A stretch of 64,000 nucleotides of DNA from Bacteroidota bacterium (GTDB taxonomy: Bacteria > Bacteroidota > Bacteroidia > B-17B0 > Aurantibacillaceae). A model generated the notes under the pieces. It searched no databases, was not told the DNA's origin, and saw only the letters and a program-made list of their open reading frames with translations. Location: contig JAQZBQ010000018.1 of the NCBI GenBank assembly GCA_029237825.1, forward strand, positions 1 to 64,000, given 5' to 3'. Positions 26,730 to 35,128 of this stretch are shown in pieces; the first letter of the stretch is position 1, and the number at the start of each line of letters is the position of its first letter. The translations under genes and the position numbers were made by a program.

Positions 26730-27446
26730 ATGAAACTAGATATTTTAGCCATAGGTATTCATCCCGATGATGTAGAACTCTCAGCCTCCGGAACCATTTT
26801 AAAGCACATCGCCTTTGGCAAAAAAGTCGGTATTCTTGACCTCTCGAGGGGAGAACTTGGAACACGCGGTAATGCCACACTCCGCTCACAGGAAGCCAAC
26901 GCCTCAGCAAAAATACTGGGTGTATCGATGAGAGAACAATTGACTATGCGCGATGGCTTTTTTGAAAACGATGAACGTCACCAGAAGCAAATCATTGAAG
27001 TGATTCGAAAATTCCAGCCCGAAATAGTTCTCGCTAACGCCATTTCAGACAGGCACCCGGATCATGGGCGTGCTGCAAAATTAATAGCGGACGCATGTTT
27101 CTACAGCGGTTTGATTAAAATTGAAACAAAAGTGGGGAACCAAACACAGGAGGCGTGGCGTCCGAAGGCCGTTTACCATTATATTCAGGATCAGTTTATG
27201 AAGCCTGATTTTGTTGTAGACATAACACAGTTCATGGACAAAAAAATGGAATCGATTCTCGCCTATTCTTCTCAATTTTATGATCCAAATTCTAATGAAC
27301 CGGAAACCCCGATTTCTTCAAAAAACTTTATTGAAAATGTGAAAGCCAAATGCGCAATTTTTGGAAGAGCTATCAATTGCGATTATGCGGAGGGTTTTAC
27401 AGTTAACCGTTATATCGGCGTTGAAAACCTTTTTGATTTAAGGTAA
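26730..27446 (+). CDS. bshB1: Bacillithiol biosynthesis deacetylase
   Basis: 238 residues of the PIG-L/LmbE zinc deacetylase family. BshB1 removes the acetyl group from GlcNAc-malate to give GlcN-malate, the middle step of bacillithiol synthesis. Zinc ligands are in AIGIHPDDVELSASG near the N-terminus, and the catalytic AISDRHPDHGRAAKL is near residue 110. LSRGELGTRGNATLR is a signature of the BshB1 subgroup. The length matches the family. BshA and BshC genes are not in the window. It follows the alpha-2-macroglobulin gene by 46 bp but has its own promoter-like element. Confidence 0.95.
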   Translation: MKLDILAIGIHPDDVELSASGTILKHIAFGKKVGILDLSRGELGTRGNATLRSQEANASAKILGVSMREQLTMRDGFFENDERHQKQIIEVIRKFQPEIVLANAISDRHPDHGRAAKLIADACFYSGLIKIETKVGNQTQEAWRPKAVYHYIQDQFMKPDFVVDITQFMDKKMESILAYSSQFYDPNSNEPETPISSKNFIENVKAKCAIFGRAINCDYAEGFTVNRYIGVENLFDLR

Positions 27447-27484
27447 ATCTCTGAAAATTTAGAAACAAAAGGACTAAAACAAAA

Positions 27485-27509
27485 ACAATTTACATCACGT
27501 GTAAATTGT
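27485..27509 (-). terminator. Terminator hairpin overlapping the stop codon of the small exported protein
   Basis: ACAATTTACA and TGTAAATTGT form a perfect 10-bp stem with a 5-base loop. Read leftward it is followed by TTTTGTTTT. The stop codon of the 92-residue gene lies inside the hairpin, so termination and the last codons share sequence. Confidence 0.7.
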
Positions 27510-27768
27510 CCAGCGTGTCTTTGGTATAGAAAAAATTGATAAAATTTAACACACTAAAATGAGGAATAGAGGCTGCACCACGATAAGAAGTTGTGGATTT
27601 AACTACCTTTTCTGTCACAACTTTTGACTTTTCGGGTGTGGCTTTAACAATCTGAGGATGTTTCACACAATCTTTCGGTTGCTGCTGCGTCTTAGGCTGT
27701 GGCTGAGTTGCATGCATTTTAAATAAACATGCAAAAAGGAAAACATAAATAAAAACTACTGATTTCAT
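27490..27768 (-). CDS. Small exported protein of unknown function
   Basis: 92 residues. A signal peptide (KSVVFIYVFLFACLFKMHA) is followed by a Gln/Pro/Lys-rich stretch (TQPQPKTQQQPKDCVKHP), one cysteine, and a hydrophobic aromatic C-terminus (FSVLNFINFFYTKDTLDNLHVM). No known domain is recognised. The gene is well supported by its flanks: a perfect TTTG-N19-TATTTTTG promoter upstream and a terminator hairpin overlapping its stop. It is therefore a discrete transcription unit that is probably processed and exported. The function cannot be inferred. Confidence 0.7.
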   Translation of the reverse strand: MKSVVFIYVFLFACLFKMHATQPQPKTQQQPKDCVKHPQIVKATPEKSKVVTEKVVKSTTSYRGAASIPHFSVLNFINFFYTKDTLDNLHVM

Positions 27769-27791
27769 TTCGTTTTAAATTTTAACTATAC

Positions 27792-27822
27792 CAAAAATAG
27801 GATTTATTTTATAATAAACAAA
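27792..27822 (-). promoter_or_regulatory. Strong predicted promoter of the small exported protein
   Basis: Read leftward, TTTG (27822-27819), 19 bases, TATTTTTG (27799-27792). This is the same ideal arrangement as the E2 gene promoter. The -7 element ends 23 bases before the ATG. Confidence 0.7.
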
Positions 27823-27853
27823 TATCCTCCCTTATAGATTATACATTTACAGA

Positions 27854-29962
27854 TCAGCCAATTTTGCTCCAGGAGCTTCTGCTTTTTCCCTGTACCTGAA
27901 GTTGGTGAACAAGCAACTGATTTTCTGACGCCGCTAATTCAGGATCTTCATTTAAAACAGCTTGTGCCGAGGATCGTGCTAATTGCAAAATTTGTCCATC
28001 CTGTGCCAAATCAGCAATTTTAAGATCAATCACGCCGCTTTGTTGAGTTCCGTCAAGATCTCCTGGGCCTCTCAATTTCAAATCCACTTCACTGATTTCA
28101 AATCCGTCATTTGTTCTTACCATAGTTTCCATTCGCAATTTACTGTCGGCGCCAAGCTTGTAAGACGTCATTAAAACGCAATACGATTTATCTGCACCGC
28201 GGCCAACCCGTCCCCGTAACTGATGTAATTGCGACAAACCAAACCGTTCAGCACTCTCTATTACCATAACAGATGCGTTGGGAATATTCACGCCAACTTC
28301 AATAACGGTTGTCGCAACCATAATTTGTGTTTCTTTTTTTATGAAGCGCTGCATTTCAAACTCCTTTTCCGCCGGTTTCAATTTTCCGTGAACAATGCTA
28401 ATCTGATACTGAGGTGGTTTAAAATCGTCGAGCAGTGCATCATAACCATTTTGAAGGTTCTGGTAATCCATTTTTTCGCTCTCCTGAATTAACGGATACA
28501 CAACATACACTTGCCGTCCTAAAGCAATTTGCTCTTTCATGAAGCCAATAAGGCGCAGACGCTGCCCTTCCATAAAATGCATGGTCGTAATTGGCTTCCG
28601 GCCAGGCGGTAGTTCATCAATAACTGATGTATCAAGATCGCCATAAAGTGTCATTGCCAGAGTTCTTGGAATAGGCGTTGCGGTCATAATCAACACGTGT
28701 GGCGGTTGAATATTCTTTTTGTGCATTTTGCCGCGTTGCGCTACTCCAAAACGGTGTTGCTCATCAATTACCACCATTCCCAGATTCTTAAAAATAACAG
28801 TATCTTCAATCAGCGCATGTGTTCCTACTAAAATATGGATTGCTCCCGATTGAAGTTCATCATGCAAAATTTTTCGCTCTTTAGTCTTTGATGAGCCGGT
28901 TAAAAGTGCAACGTTTATACCCATAGGGGCTAACAATTCGGCAATGGTAACGAAGTGCTGTTTTGCTAAAATTTCGGTTGGTGCCATTAAACAAGCCTGG
29001 AACCCATTATCAATTGCCAACAACATGCTTAATAAAGCCACCAGTGTCTTTCCGCTGCCAACATCACCTTGCACAAGCCTGCTCATTTGCCTGCCCGACC
29101 CCATATCAACCCTGATTTCTTTGACAACACGCTTTTGCGCATTCGTGAGCTGAAACGGCAAATGTTGATTATAAAAGGTGTTGAAAGCCTCTCCTACCCG
29201 GTTAAATACAAAGCCCTGAATGGATTGATGCCTTACCAGATTTGACTTTAATAATTTCAACTGAACATAAAACAACTCCTCAAATTTTAACCGGAACCTG
29301 GCTTTTTCCAACATTTGCTTTGATTCCGGAAAATGAATGTACCGCAAAGCATCTAAGCGTGATAACAAGCCGAAATCCTTAATAATGGGTTCGGTGAGGG
29401 TTTCACGAATTGTATGTTCATTTAACTGCAGGGTTAAAATCCTCAGGCTTTTTCTCAGTCCGTCACTATCAAGATTCTTGTATTTCAATTTCTCGGTACT
29501 ATTGTAAACCGATTGAAAAGTGGATTGATTGGCGAGCAATTCCGGTGTCACCACGTCTATATCTGGATGAGCCATGTTAAAGCGGCCCATAAATGAAGTA
29601 ACTTTCCCGTAAACAATATACTCGGTGTTCGCTTTAAGTTTTTCGGCCATCCATTTCGCACCCTGAAACCATACCAGTTCGATGATGCCACTACTGTCCC
29701 TAAATTTAGCAACCAGCCGACGGGCGCGTTTCTCCCCAACAAAATTAATTTCAACAATATGGCCTCTTAACTGATAGTACGCGGAATCTTCCGTAACTTC
29801 TTTCACGCTTTGAAAATGGGTGCGGTCGATATAACGAAAAGGGTAATGGGTTAAAAGGTCCTTATAGGTGAAAATACCAAGCTCTTTCTGGAGCGCCTCT
29901 GCCCGTTGTGGTCCAATTCCTTTAAGAAATTCGATTGGCGTATCTAAAAAAGCAATGTTCAT
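27854..29962 (-). CDS. recG: ATP-dependent DNA helicase RecG
   Basis: 702 residues. RecG remodels stalled replication forks and branched DNA. The N-terminal wedge OB-fold (about 1-180) starts with FLKGIGPQRAEALQKELGI. Helicase motifs follow in order: Walker A VQGDVGSGKTLVAL, DEQHRFGV, TATPIPRTLAM, VYVVYPLIQESE, ATTVIEVGVNIPNA and HQLRGRVGRG. The C-terminal GPGDLDGTQQSG matches the RecG TRG region. The length is typical. A predicted promoter ends 10 bases before the ATG. Another fork-restart helicase, PriA, is broken in this window, so RecG may be worth noting functionally. Confidence 0.97.
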   Translation of the reverse strand: MNIAFLDTPIEFLKGIGPQRAEALQKELGIFTYKDLLTHYPFRYIDRTHFQSVKEVTEDSAYYQLRGHIVEINFVGEKRARRLVAKFRDSSGIIELVWFQGAKWMAEKLKANTEYIVYGKVTSFMGRFNMAHPDIDVVTPELLANQSTFQSVYNSTEKLKYKNLDSDGLRKSLRILTLQLNEHTIRETLTEPIIKDFGLLSRLDALRYIHFPESKQMLEKARFRLKFEELFYVQLKLLKSNLVRHQSIQGFVFNRVGEAFNTFYNQHLPFQLTNAQKRVVKEIRVDMGSGRQMSRLVQGDVGSGKTLVALLSMLLAIDNGFQACLMAPTEILAKQHFVTIAELLAPMGINVALLTGSSKTKERKILHDELQSGAIHILVGTHALIEDTVIFKNLGMVVIDEQHRFGVAQRGKMHKKNIQPPHVLIMTATPIPRTLAMTLYGDLDTSVIDELPPGRKPITTMHFMEGQRLRLIGFMKEQIALGRQVYVVYPLIQESEKMDYQNLQNGYDALLDDFKPPQYQISIVHGKLKPAEKEFEMQRFIKKETQIMVATTVIEVGVNIPNASVMVIESAERFGLSQLHQLRGRVGRGADKSYCVLMTSYKLGADSKLRMETMVRTNDGFEISEVDLKLRGPGDLDGTQQSGVIDLKIADLAQDGQILQLARSSAQAVLNEDPELAASENQLLVHQLQVQGKSRSSWSKIG

Positions 29963-29972
29963 CTTGGATTGG

Positions 29973-30003
29973 CAAAATTACTACACACTTGCTGTTAATA
30001 CAA
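29973..30003 (-). promoter_or_regulatory. Predicted promoter of recG
   Basis: Read leftward, TTG (30003-30001), 20 bases, then TAATTTTG (29980-29973), a TAnnTTTG match. The element ends 10 bases before the recG ATG. Confidence 0.55.
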
Positions 30004-30039
30004 TTATGTACAGGTGAATTATAAACAATCATTCTTCTC

Positions 30040-30047
30040 TATTTTTG
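30040..30047 (+). promoter_or_regulatory. Predicted -7 element of the exported barrel-like protein
   Basis: TATTTTTG matches TAnnTTTG. It ends 4 bases before a GTG (30052) and 10 bases before an ATG (30058), so the leader would be very short or absent. No -33 TTTG is obvious. Confidence 0.4.
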
Positions 30048-30057
30048 TACGGTGAGA

Positions 30058-30720
30058 ATGCATTTGATAATGGCTTTATTGTTTCTCTGTCACTTTTCAA
30101 AAGGTCAGTTCCTCGATACCTTCAAAGTGCTCCTGCATTCTCGCCCAAGTATCGACGCACGTCTTGAATCCCGGTATTCGTTTTTAAATCATAATGCCAC
30201 AAAGGTTACGGGTGTACGACTGGGCTTAAGCTTCCGAAGAAAACTTCGCGTAGGTTTTGGTTATAGCTGGTTAGCCACAGATGTATCCGACAAAAAATTA
30301 GTGCCTGACGCTTATGGCAATATCCGCGTTGTAAATAATTACCTGAAATTTGGATACGTGTGCTACTATGCTGATTTTGTTTTTCATAAAACAAAACGCT
30401 GGCAACTCAGTGTACCTATACAAGTTGGAACTGGAATGTACTGGACCCAATACCATGATGGATTACAAACTGTAAAGTCGAAAAAACGGCTATTACTGTT
30501 TTACGAACCCGGCATCACAGTGCAATTTAAAGTAACCCGATGGTGTGGACTGGGGCTGGATGTGTGCGCCAGGCTGGCACTCCGAAATACCAACTACGTG
30601 GGCGAAAAACTAAATTCTTTTGTATTGGCGCCAAAACTTCTCATCTGGTTTGATCAGATTTTTTTCATGGCCCTGCCCAATTCCAAACTTTCAAAAAAAT
30701 TCGGACCATCTTACTGGTAG
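30058..30720 (+). CDS. Exported protein, probably a small outer-membrane beta-barrel
   Basis: 220 residues from the ATG at 30058; a GTG at 30052 would add two. A signal peptide (LIMALLFLCHFSKG) precedes alternating aromatic/hydrophobic strands such as GVRLGLSFRRKLRVGFGYSW, LKFGYVCYYADFVF and WQLSVPIQVGTGMYWTQY, as expected for an eight-stranded barrel. The C-terminus is polar (KLSKKFGPSYW) rather than a perfect terminal barrel strand. No named family is recognised. It is divergent from recG with a 95-bp gap. The fold is inferred from strand pattern only. Confidence 0.65.
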   Translation: MHLIMALLFLCHFSKGQFLDTFKVLLHSRPSIDARLESRYSFLNHNATKVTGVRLGLSFRRKLRVGFGYSWLATDVSDKKLVPDAYGNIRVVNNYLKFGYVCYYADFVFHKTKRWQLSVPIQVGTGMYWTQYHDGLQTVKSKKRLLLFYEPGITVQFKVTRWCGLGLDVCARLALRNTNYVGEKLNSFVLAPKLLIWFDQIFFMALPNSKLSKKFGPSYW

Positions 30721-30751
30721 AACAACTTCTTATTATTCAAGACCTTTGATT

Positions 30752-30768
30752 TGCTATAATTTATAGCA
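30752..30768. repeat. 17-bp palindrome upstream of ruvB
   Basis: TGCTATAA T TTATAGCA is a perfect inverted repeat 46 bases before the ruvB start. It has no T-run beside it, so an operator is more likely than a terminator. No regulator is identified. Confidence 0.45.
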
Positions 30769-30814
30769 TGCCGGTACATTTTAAATCTGTATTTTTACTC
30801 ATCTTCCTTTAAAC

Positions 30815-31843
30815 ATGAACGAAAATTTAGACGCTAATAATGAAAAGTTAAATGGAACGGATAAGGAGTACGAACGCGCCTTGCGTCCTTCTGAGTTCAA
30901 TGATTTTAGTGGCCAGCAATCTGTTGTAGATAATCTTTTAGTGTTTGTTCAGGCAGCCAAAAAAAGAGAAGAAGCACTTGACCATGTTTTGCTGCATGGG
31001 CCACCAGGCCTTGGAAAAACTACTTTAGCCCATATCATTTCAAATGACCTTGGCGTAAATTTAAAAGTTACCAGCGGCCCTGTTTTAGATAAGCCAGGAG
31101 ATCTTGCAGGACTTCTTACCAACCTTGAACCCTTTGATGTACTTTTTGTTGATGAAATTCACCGCCTCAGCCCCATCGTAGAAGAATATTTATATTCCGC
31201 GATGGAGGATTACAAAATTGATATCATGATTGATAGCGGACCTAATGCACGTACGGTTCAGATAAAATTAAACCCCTTTACACTGGTTGGCGCTACTACC
31301 CGTAGCGGACTTTTGACAGCGCCACTCCGTGCCCGTTTCGGGATCACTTCACGATTAAATTATTACGACAGTAAAGTATTAACCGGAATTGTTCAACGGA
31401 GTTCAGGGATACTTGGTGTTGAAATTGCAGAAGAAGCCGCCTATGAAATCGCCAGAAGAAGTCGCGGCACGCCAAGGATTGCTAATGCCCTCCTACGAAG
31501 GGTTAGGGATTTTGCACAGATAAAAGGCGATGGAACCATAACACTTGATATCGCTACATACGGATTAAAAGCTTTGAACGTCGATAAAAATGGTTTAGAT
31601 GAAATGGACATCCGAATCCTCTCGGCCATTATTGAAAAGTTTAAAGGTGGCCCTGTTGGTATCACCACCATCAGTACAGCCGTTGGTGAAGAAGCAGGAA
31701 CCATAGAAGAGGTATACGAGCCGTTTTTAATACAGGAAGGCTATTTAGCCCGTACACCGAGGGGCAGAGAAGCGACAGAGAAAGCTTACAAGCATCTTGG
31801 AAAATCTTTTAGAGGAAGATTAGGGGGATTGTTCGAAGATTAA
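30815..31843 (+). CDS. ruvB: Holliday junction branch migration helicase RuvB
   Basis: 342 residues. RuvB is the hexameric motor that drives branch migration of recombination intermediates with RuvA. The AAA+ features are Walker [14 protein letters not shown], Walker [12 protein letters not shown], sensor 1 [19 protein letters not shown], and the arginine-finger/winged-helix end [13 protein letters not shown]. The N-terminal [12 protein letters not shown] is typical. The length is normal. It stands alone with no ruvA or ruvC nearby. A palindrome lies upstream and a perfect GC-containing hairpin lies just after its stop. Confidence 0.98.
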   Translation: MNENLDANNEKLNGTDKEYERALRPSEFNDFSGQQSVVDNLLVFVQAAKKREEALDHVLLHGPPGLGKTTLAHIISNDLGVNLKVTSGPVLDKPGDLAGLLTNLEPFDVLFVDEIHRLSPIVEEYLYSAMEDYKIDIMIDSGPNARTVQIKLNPFTLVGATTRSGLLTAPLRARFGITSRLNYYDSKVLTGIVQRSSGILGVEIAEEAAYEIARRSRGTPRIANALLRRVRDFAQIKGDGTITLDIATYGLKALNVDKNGLDEMDIRILSAIIEKFKGGPVGITTISTAVGEEAGTIEEVYEPFLIQEGYLARTPRGREATEKAYKHLGKSFRGRLGGLFED

Positions 31844-31850
31844 ATAGTAA

Positions 31851-31868
31851 ATACCCTCCCGAGGGTAT
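31851..31868. repeat. Perfect 18-bp inverted repeat just after ruvB
   Basis: ATACCCTC CC GAGGGTAT begins 8 bases after the ruvB stop. It would make a tight GC-rich RNA hairpin but has no T-run, so it is at best a weak terminator. It might instead be a stability element or a protein-binding site. Confidence 0.5.
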
Positions 31869-31934
31869 GCTGCGGCGTATTAGTTACACTAATTTCGCTT
31901 GTAGTTCAATATTTAACACTTCAAACAAGGGTAT

Positions 31935-32936
31935 ATGAATTTCAATACTACCATCAAATTTATTCAGGCGGGTGCTATTTCATGTTTAATATCAAATAGT
32001 AGCATTGGACAAAATCCATTCAAAAAAGCTATGGAAATCGTTCCGGGCGACTATTACACGGTTAGTTTTTCACCGGATAGCAAATATGTAGTTGGAACAA
32101 GTTTTTCAAATCTTAAATACAGTGAAACACTGACTATGAGGGCAGGAGGCACTCAAGTATTTAATATTGAAACAGGAGTTAAAGAATTAGCGATAACTGA
32201 TCGACCTGCATTGTGTGCTGTTTTCAGGCCAGATGGCAAGGAAATTTTGTCTGCTGAATTATCGAATGGGCCAAGAACTTTTTCATTTAAAGATGGTGCC
32301 GAGAAGTCAATAAAATCTCAGAATGAGGAGGTAACTTTTACAACGTTATACTCAGAAAACGGTATGGATGCTATTACAGGTACAGTAAAGGGAAATGTTT
32401 ATATCACAGACATTGCCACGGGTAAGCTCAAAAACACAATAAAAACAAACGACTCAGCTCAGATTGTTATTAGTTTACATTTATTTAATAACGGCAAAAA
32501 TCTTATCACGCATTCGGCTGGAGCGATACAATTTTGGGACCTTGCTTCTGGAAAATTAACTAAGTATTATACTCCTGCAAATGGTAAATCCGTATCATAT
32601 GTTGCCGTTAGTGGTGACAAAAAAACAATGATAAGCCAAAGTGGGAAGACTGTTTCTATTTGGAATTTAGAAACGATGGATATTAAAACAACCTTCGAAA
32701 CGAGTTGGAAATATTGTGGTGCGATCTCACCTGACGGATCGCTCATTGCCTTAGGGTTCGACGGGGGCTTTTATACCTTTAATAATAAGGGCGAAGTTAT
32801 CAGAGGTTGGGGAGGAGACGATGTGGATGTAAAATCTCTATCCTTTTCTCCGGATGGAAGACTTTGTGCTGCTGGATTATCTTCAGGCCGACTATATATT
32901 TTTGACGCAGCTGTATTGGCGACAAGTGCTGAATAG
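31935..32936 (+). CDS. Exported WD40-repeat protein
   Basis: 333 residues with a signal-peptide-like N-terminus (TTIKFIQAGAISCLISNSSIGQ). The rest is a beta-propeller with recurring blades: YTVSFSPDSKYVVGTSF, CAVFRPDGKEILSAE, QFWDLASGKLTKYY, VSIWNLETMDIKTTF, CGAISPDGSLIALGF and LSFSPDGRLCAAGLSSGRLYIFD. About seven blades fit the length. WD40 proteins are binding platforms and no catalytic residues are seen. Bacteroidota export several such proteins and the partner is unknown. The gene is flanked by ruvB and the convergent AI-2E family transporter and seems to be a single transcript. Confidence 0.78.
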   Translation: MNFNTTIKFIQAGAISCLISNSSIGQNPFKKAMEIVPGDYYTVSFSPDSKYVVGTSFSNLKYSETLTMRAGGTQVFNIETGVKELAITDRPALCAVFRPDGKEILSAELSNGPRTFSFKDGAEKSIKSQNEEVTFTTLYSENGMDAITGTVKGNVYITDIATGKLKNTIKTNDSAQIVISLHLFNNGKNLITHSAGAIQFWDLASGKLTKYYTPANGKSVSYVAVSGDKKTMISQSGKTVSIWNLETMDIKTTFETSWKYCGAISPDGSLIALGFDGGFYTFNNKGEVIRGWGGDDVDVKSLSFSPDGRLCAAGLSSGRLYIFDAAVLATSAE

Positions 32937-33033
32937 AACTGTCATATAAAAGACTTTGCTGAAAGAGGTGATCTAATCCACTTATCATTACAAAAGGGCA
33001 TAAACAACCAAGGCAGTTGAATGGTAATTTAAT

Positions 33034-34149
33034 TTATGATTGAGGTTTTCCTTTTCCCTTATTTGATGGAAATTTTCTACTATAGATAAAAGGTAAACCC
33101 AGCTCCAACACAGTTTCTTTTACTTTTGCTTTTGTGGTAAGATTGTGATAATCCGCGTAATATATTTTTACAAGGATAACAAAGTAAGAAATCAATAAAG
33201 GACCGAAGATGAGACCTGTAATACCCATATATTCTAATCCTAAAATTATCCCTAATACTGTAACTACAGGGTGTACATCGGCCATTTTCTTCGCTAGTAA
33301 AAAACGAATTACATTATCCATGCTACCCATAACAATGACACTCCATGCCAGCACTGTGATTCCCTGCCAGGCCTCGGCGGTTATAAAAAGATAAATACAA
33401 ACCGGTGCCCAGATAAGAGCCGTGCCTACAATCGGAATAACAGAGGCTGCCCCTGTAAGGATTGCCCAGAATCCAGCTTCAGGAACGGAAGTTATTAAAT
33501 AAATAAGGTACGCAAAAAAACCCTGCACCACAGCAATCAGCGGAATACCGATGGCATTACTGAATGTTTGAGCTTTCAACTCTTCTCCAAACATTTTTAT
33601 TTTGCTTTTCTTAAATGGCAGGGATAAAAGGATAGAAGCCTCCATGCGGTTAAAATTGATTAGCATGAAATAAAGAAAAAAATACAGCATCACAATTGAG
33701 GAAAAGAATGCCAGACCCTGATTAAGTGCACCGGAAAACACTTTTGTAGTTTCTGCTTTGACAAGATCCAGATTTTCGACAGTTAATATTTTTATACCAT
33801 ATTGGTGCTGAAGCGTTGAATCCATGTGATGAACATAAGGCTTAAGCATATCCGGATTTGAAGCAATAGGCATAACTTTATTGTAAATCATAGAAACAAA
33901 AAATGAAATAGGAAGCAGGATAATAAAAAAAGAGATGATACTGATGAGAACCGCTGCGTAACTTTTTTTCCATTTGTAGAAATTAACCAGGCGGTACATC
34001 CACTTCTTGAACAGCACATAAAAAATAACACTGCCTAAAAAGGCCGAAAAATATTCTTTTAGTGAGAAAGCCAAAAATAAACCGAACAAAAGAATAATAC
34101 CTAAGAGTATTGTTTTATTGAGATTAAATGGAGGCTTCGTGTGCTGCAT
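33034..34149 (-). CDS. AI-2E family (TqsA/PerM-like) membrane transporter
   Basis: 371 residues with about eight membrane segments: two at the N-terminus (TILLGIILLFGLFLAFSL, YFSAFLGSVIFYVLF), a soluble stretch near 80-130, and a C-terminal cluster containing GFWAILTGAASVIPIVGTALIW and GLIFGPLLISYFVI. These match the family signature (P-x-V-G, GLIFGP). Family members export autoinducer-2 or act as Na+/H+ antiporters, and the function of this one is open. It is divergent from the YtxH cassette with a 73-bp gap in which I see no consensus promoter. Confidence 0.88.
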   Translation of the reverse strand: MQHTKPPFNLNKTILLGIILLFGLFLAFSLKEYFSAFLGSVIFYVLFKKWMYRLVNFYKWKKSYAAVLISIISFFIILLPISFFVSMIYNKVMPIASNPDMLKPYVHHMDSTLQHQYGIKILTVENLDLVKAETTKVFSGALNQGLAFFSSIVMLYFFLYFMLINFNRMEASILLSLPFKKSKIKMFGEELKAQTFSNAIGIPLIAVVQGFFAYLIYLITSVPEAGFWAILTGAASVIPIVGTALIWAPVCIYLFITAEAWQGITVLAWSVIVMGSMDNVIRFLLAKKMADVHPVVTVLGIILGLEYMGITGLIFGPLLISYFVILVKIYYADYHNLTTKAKVKETVLELGLPFIYSRKFPSNKGKGKPQS

Positions 34150-34222
34150 GATAGAAATCAGTGGTATAGGTGAAATAGTAATTTTTCAGTAAATTAGTGT
34201 AAATATTCAATATACCAAAACC

Positions 34223-34450
34223 ATGAGCGATAAAGGGAAAATAATGGGAGCACTTGTTCTTGGTGCCATTGCCGGAGCAGCTATTGTGAAACTGCTCGAA
34301 ACAGAAAAAGGCAAAGAATTTGTTGCAAACGTGAAAGAGAAAGCCGAGGCTGCCACCGAGGACATTAAACTAAAACTAAAACAACTGGAGTCTGAGTTAG
34401 CTGACCTTTTAAAAACCGATAAAACTAATAACGCTAATAATGAGGCTTAA
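34223..34450 (+). CDS. YtxH-domain small membrane protein
   Basis: 75 residues. A glycine/alanine-rich membrane segment (KIMGALVLGAIAGAAIVKLL) is followed by a charged helix (KGKEFVANVKEKAEAATEDIKLKLKQLESEL) likely to form a coiled coil. This is the YtxH pattern, often stress-related in other bacteria. Its last base is the first base of the next gene's ATG, so translation is probably coupled. It is the first gene of a three-gene cassette. Confidence 0.8.
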   Translation: MSDKGKIMGALVLGAIAGAAIVKLLETEKGKEFVANVKEKAEAATEDIKLKLKQLESELADLLKTDKTNNANNEA

Positions 34451-34827
34451 TGGAAAATTTCAATTCCTATTTTGATGATACCTACGGGCTGCTAAAGAAA
34501 TATACAGACGACCGTATTCAACTTTTGAAGATACAGTCGGCAAAAAAAACTGCACTAGTGAGCAGCAAGCTGGTTTATATTTTCATTACCTCAATCATTG
34601 TGTTTTTCATATTGATGTTTTTTGGTTTTATGACGGCTTACTACCTTGCTGAAAAATTTGATAGTACGAGTTTTGGCTTTGCAATTGTGTCAATTAGTTT
34701 TATCGCTTTGCTTCTACTATTTATCGTGTTTTATAAAACATACTTATCGGTGAAAGTGAAAGACCTCATCACGCGGGCATTTTTCGAAACTGAACCGTTG
34801 GACTTAAACTCTGAAAATGAAATCTAA
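34450..34827 (+). CDS. Holin-superfamily-like (phage_holin_3_6 type) membrane protein
   Basis: 125 residues. An N-terminal amphipathic helix (YTDDRIQLLKIQSAKKTALVSSKL) leads to two membrane helices (YIFITSIIVFFILMFFGFMTAYYL and FGFAIVSISFIALLLLFIVFYK). This matches the family often annotated as phage holin 3_6 / Act-membrane in Bacteroidota genomes. There is no lysin or phage gene nearby, so a host envelope role is more likely than lysis. It overlaps the genes on both sides (1 and 11 bp). Confidence 0.75.
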   Translation: MENFNSYFDDTYGLLKKYTDDRIQLLKIQSAKKTALVSSKLVYIFITSIIVFFILMFFGFMTAYYLAEKFDSTSFGFAIVSISFIALLLLFIVFYKTYLSVKVKDLITRAFFETEPLDLNSENEI

Positions 34828-35116
34828 TTCTATCTCAACATACGCTGACCTGGAACGCGAAGAAATCCGGATTAAATTAAGGCTGAAAACACAGGAAGAT
34901 GCCATTAAAACACAACTAAAAAATCTCCCGGAGGAACTGCTGTCTGCGGGCATCGTAAAAATGATTGGCGGTTTTTTAAATGGAAATTTTGTAAATTCCG
35001 CAGTATCCGTCATTAAATTTTTGAGCACTTTTATCAAAGGGAATAAAGATGCTTCCGGAACCGGAGGTGGAATATTACACCTGATAAAATCCATAATAAA
35101 AGCGAAATTTTCATAG
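34817..35116 (+). CDS. Small protein of unknown function, third gene of the YtxH cassette
   Basis: 99 residues starting inside the end of the holin-like gene (11-bp overlap). The N-terminal half is a charged helix (YADLEREEIRIKLRLKTQEDAIKTQLKNLPEELLSAGI). The C-terminal half is weakly hydrophobic and glycine-rich (KMIGGFLNGNFVNSAVSVIKFLSTFIKG, GTGGGILHLIKSIIKAKF), perhaps membrane-associated. No family is recognised. The overlap and order YtxH / holin-like / this protein suggest a three-part membrane system. Confidence 0.7.
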   Translation: MKSNSISTYADLEREEIRIKLRLKTQEDAIKTQLKNLPEELLSAGIVKMIGGFLNGNFVNSAVSVIKFLSTFIKGNKDASGTGGGILHLIKSIIKAKFS

Positions 35117-35128
35117 TTAGTCCATTTT

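Noticed and set aside
34450-34827. Prophage remnant suggested by the holin-like gene
   Set aside because: No lysin, structural or integrase genes are nearby; such holin-like genes are common in ordinary Bacteroidota operons.
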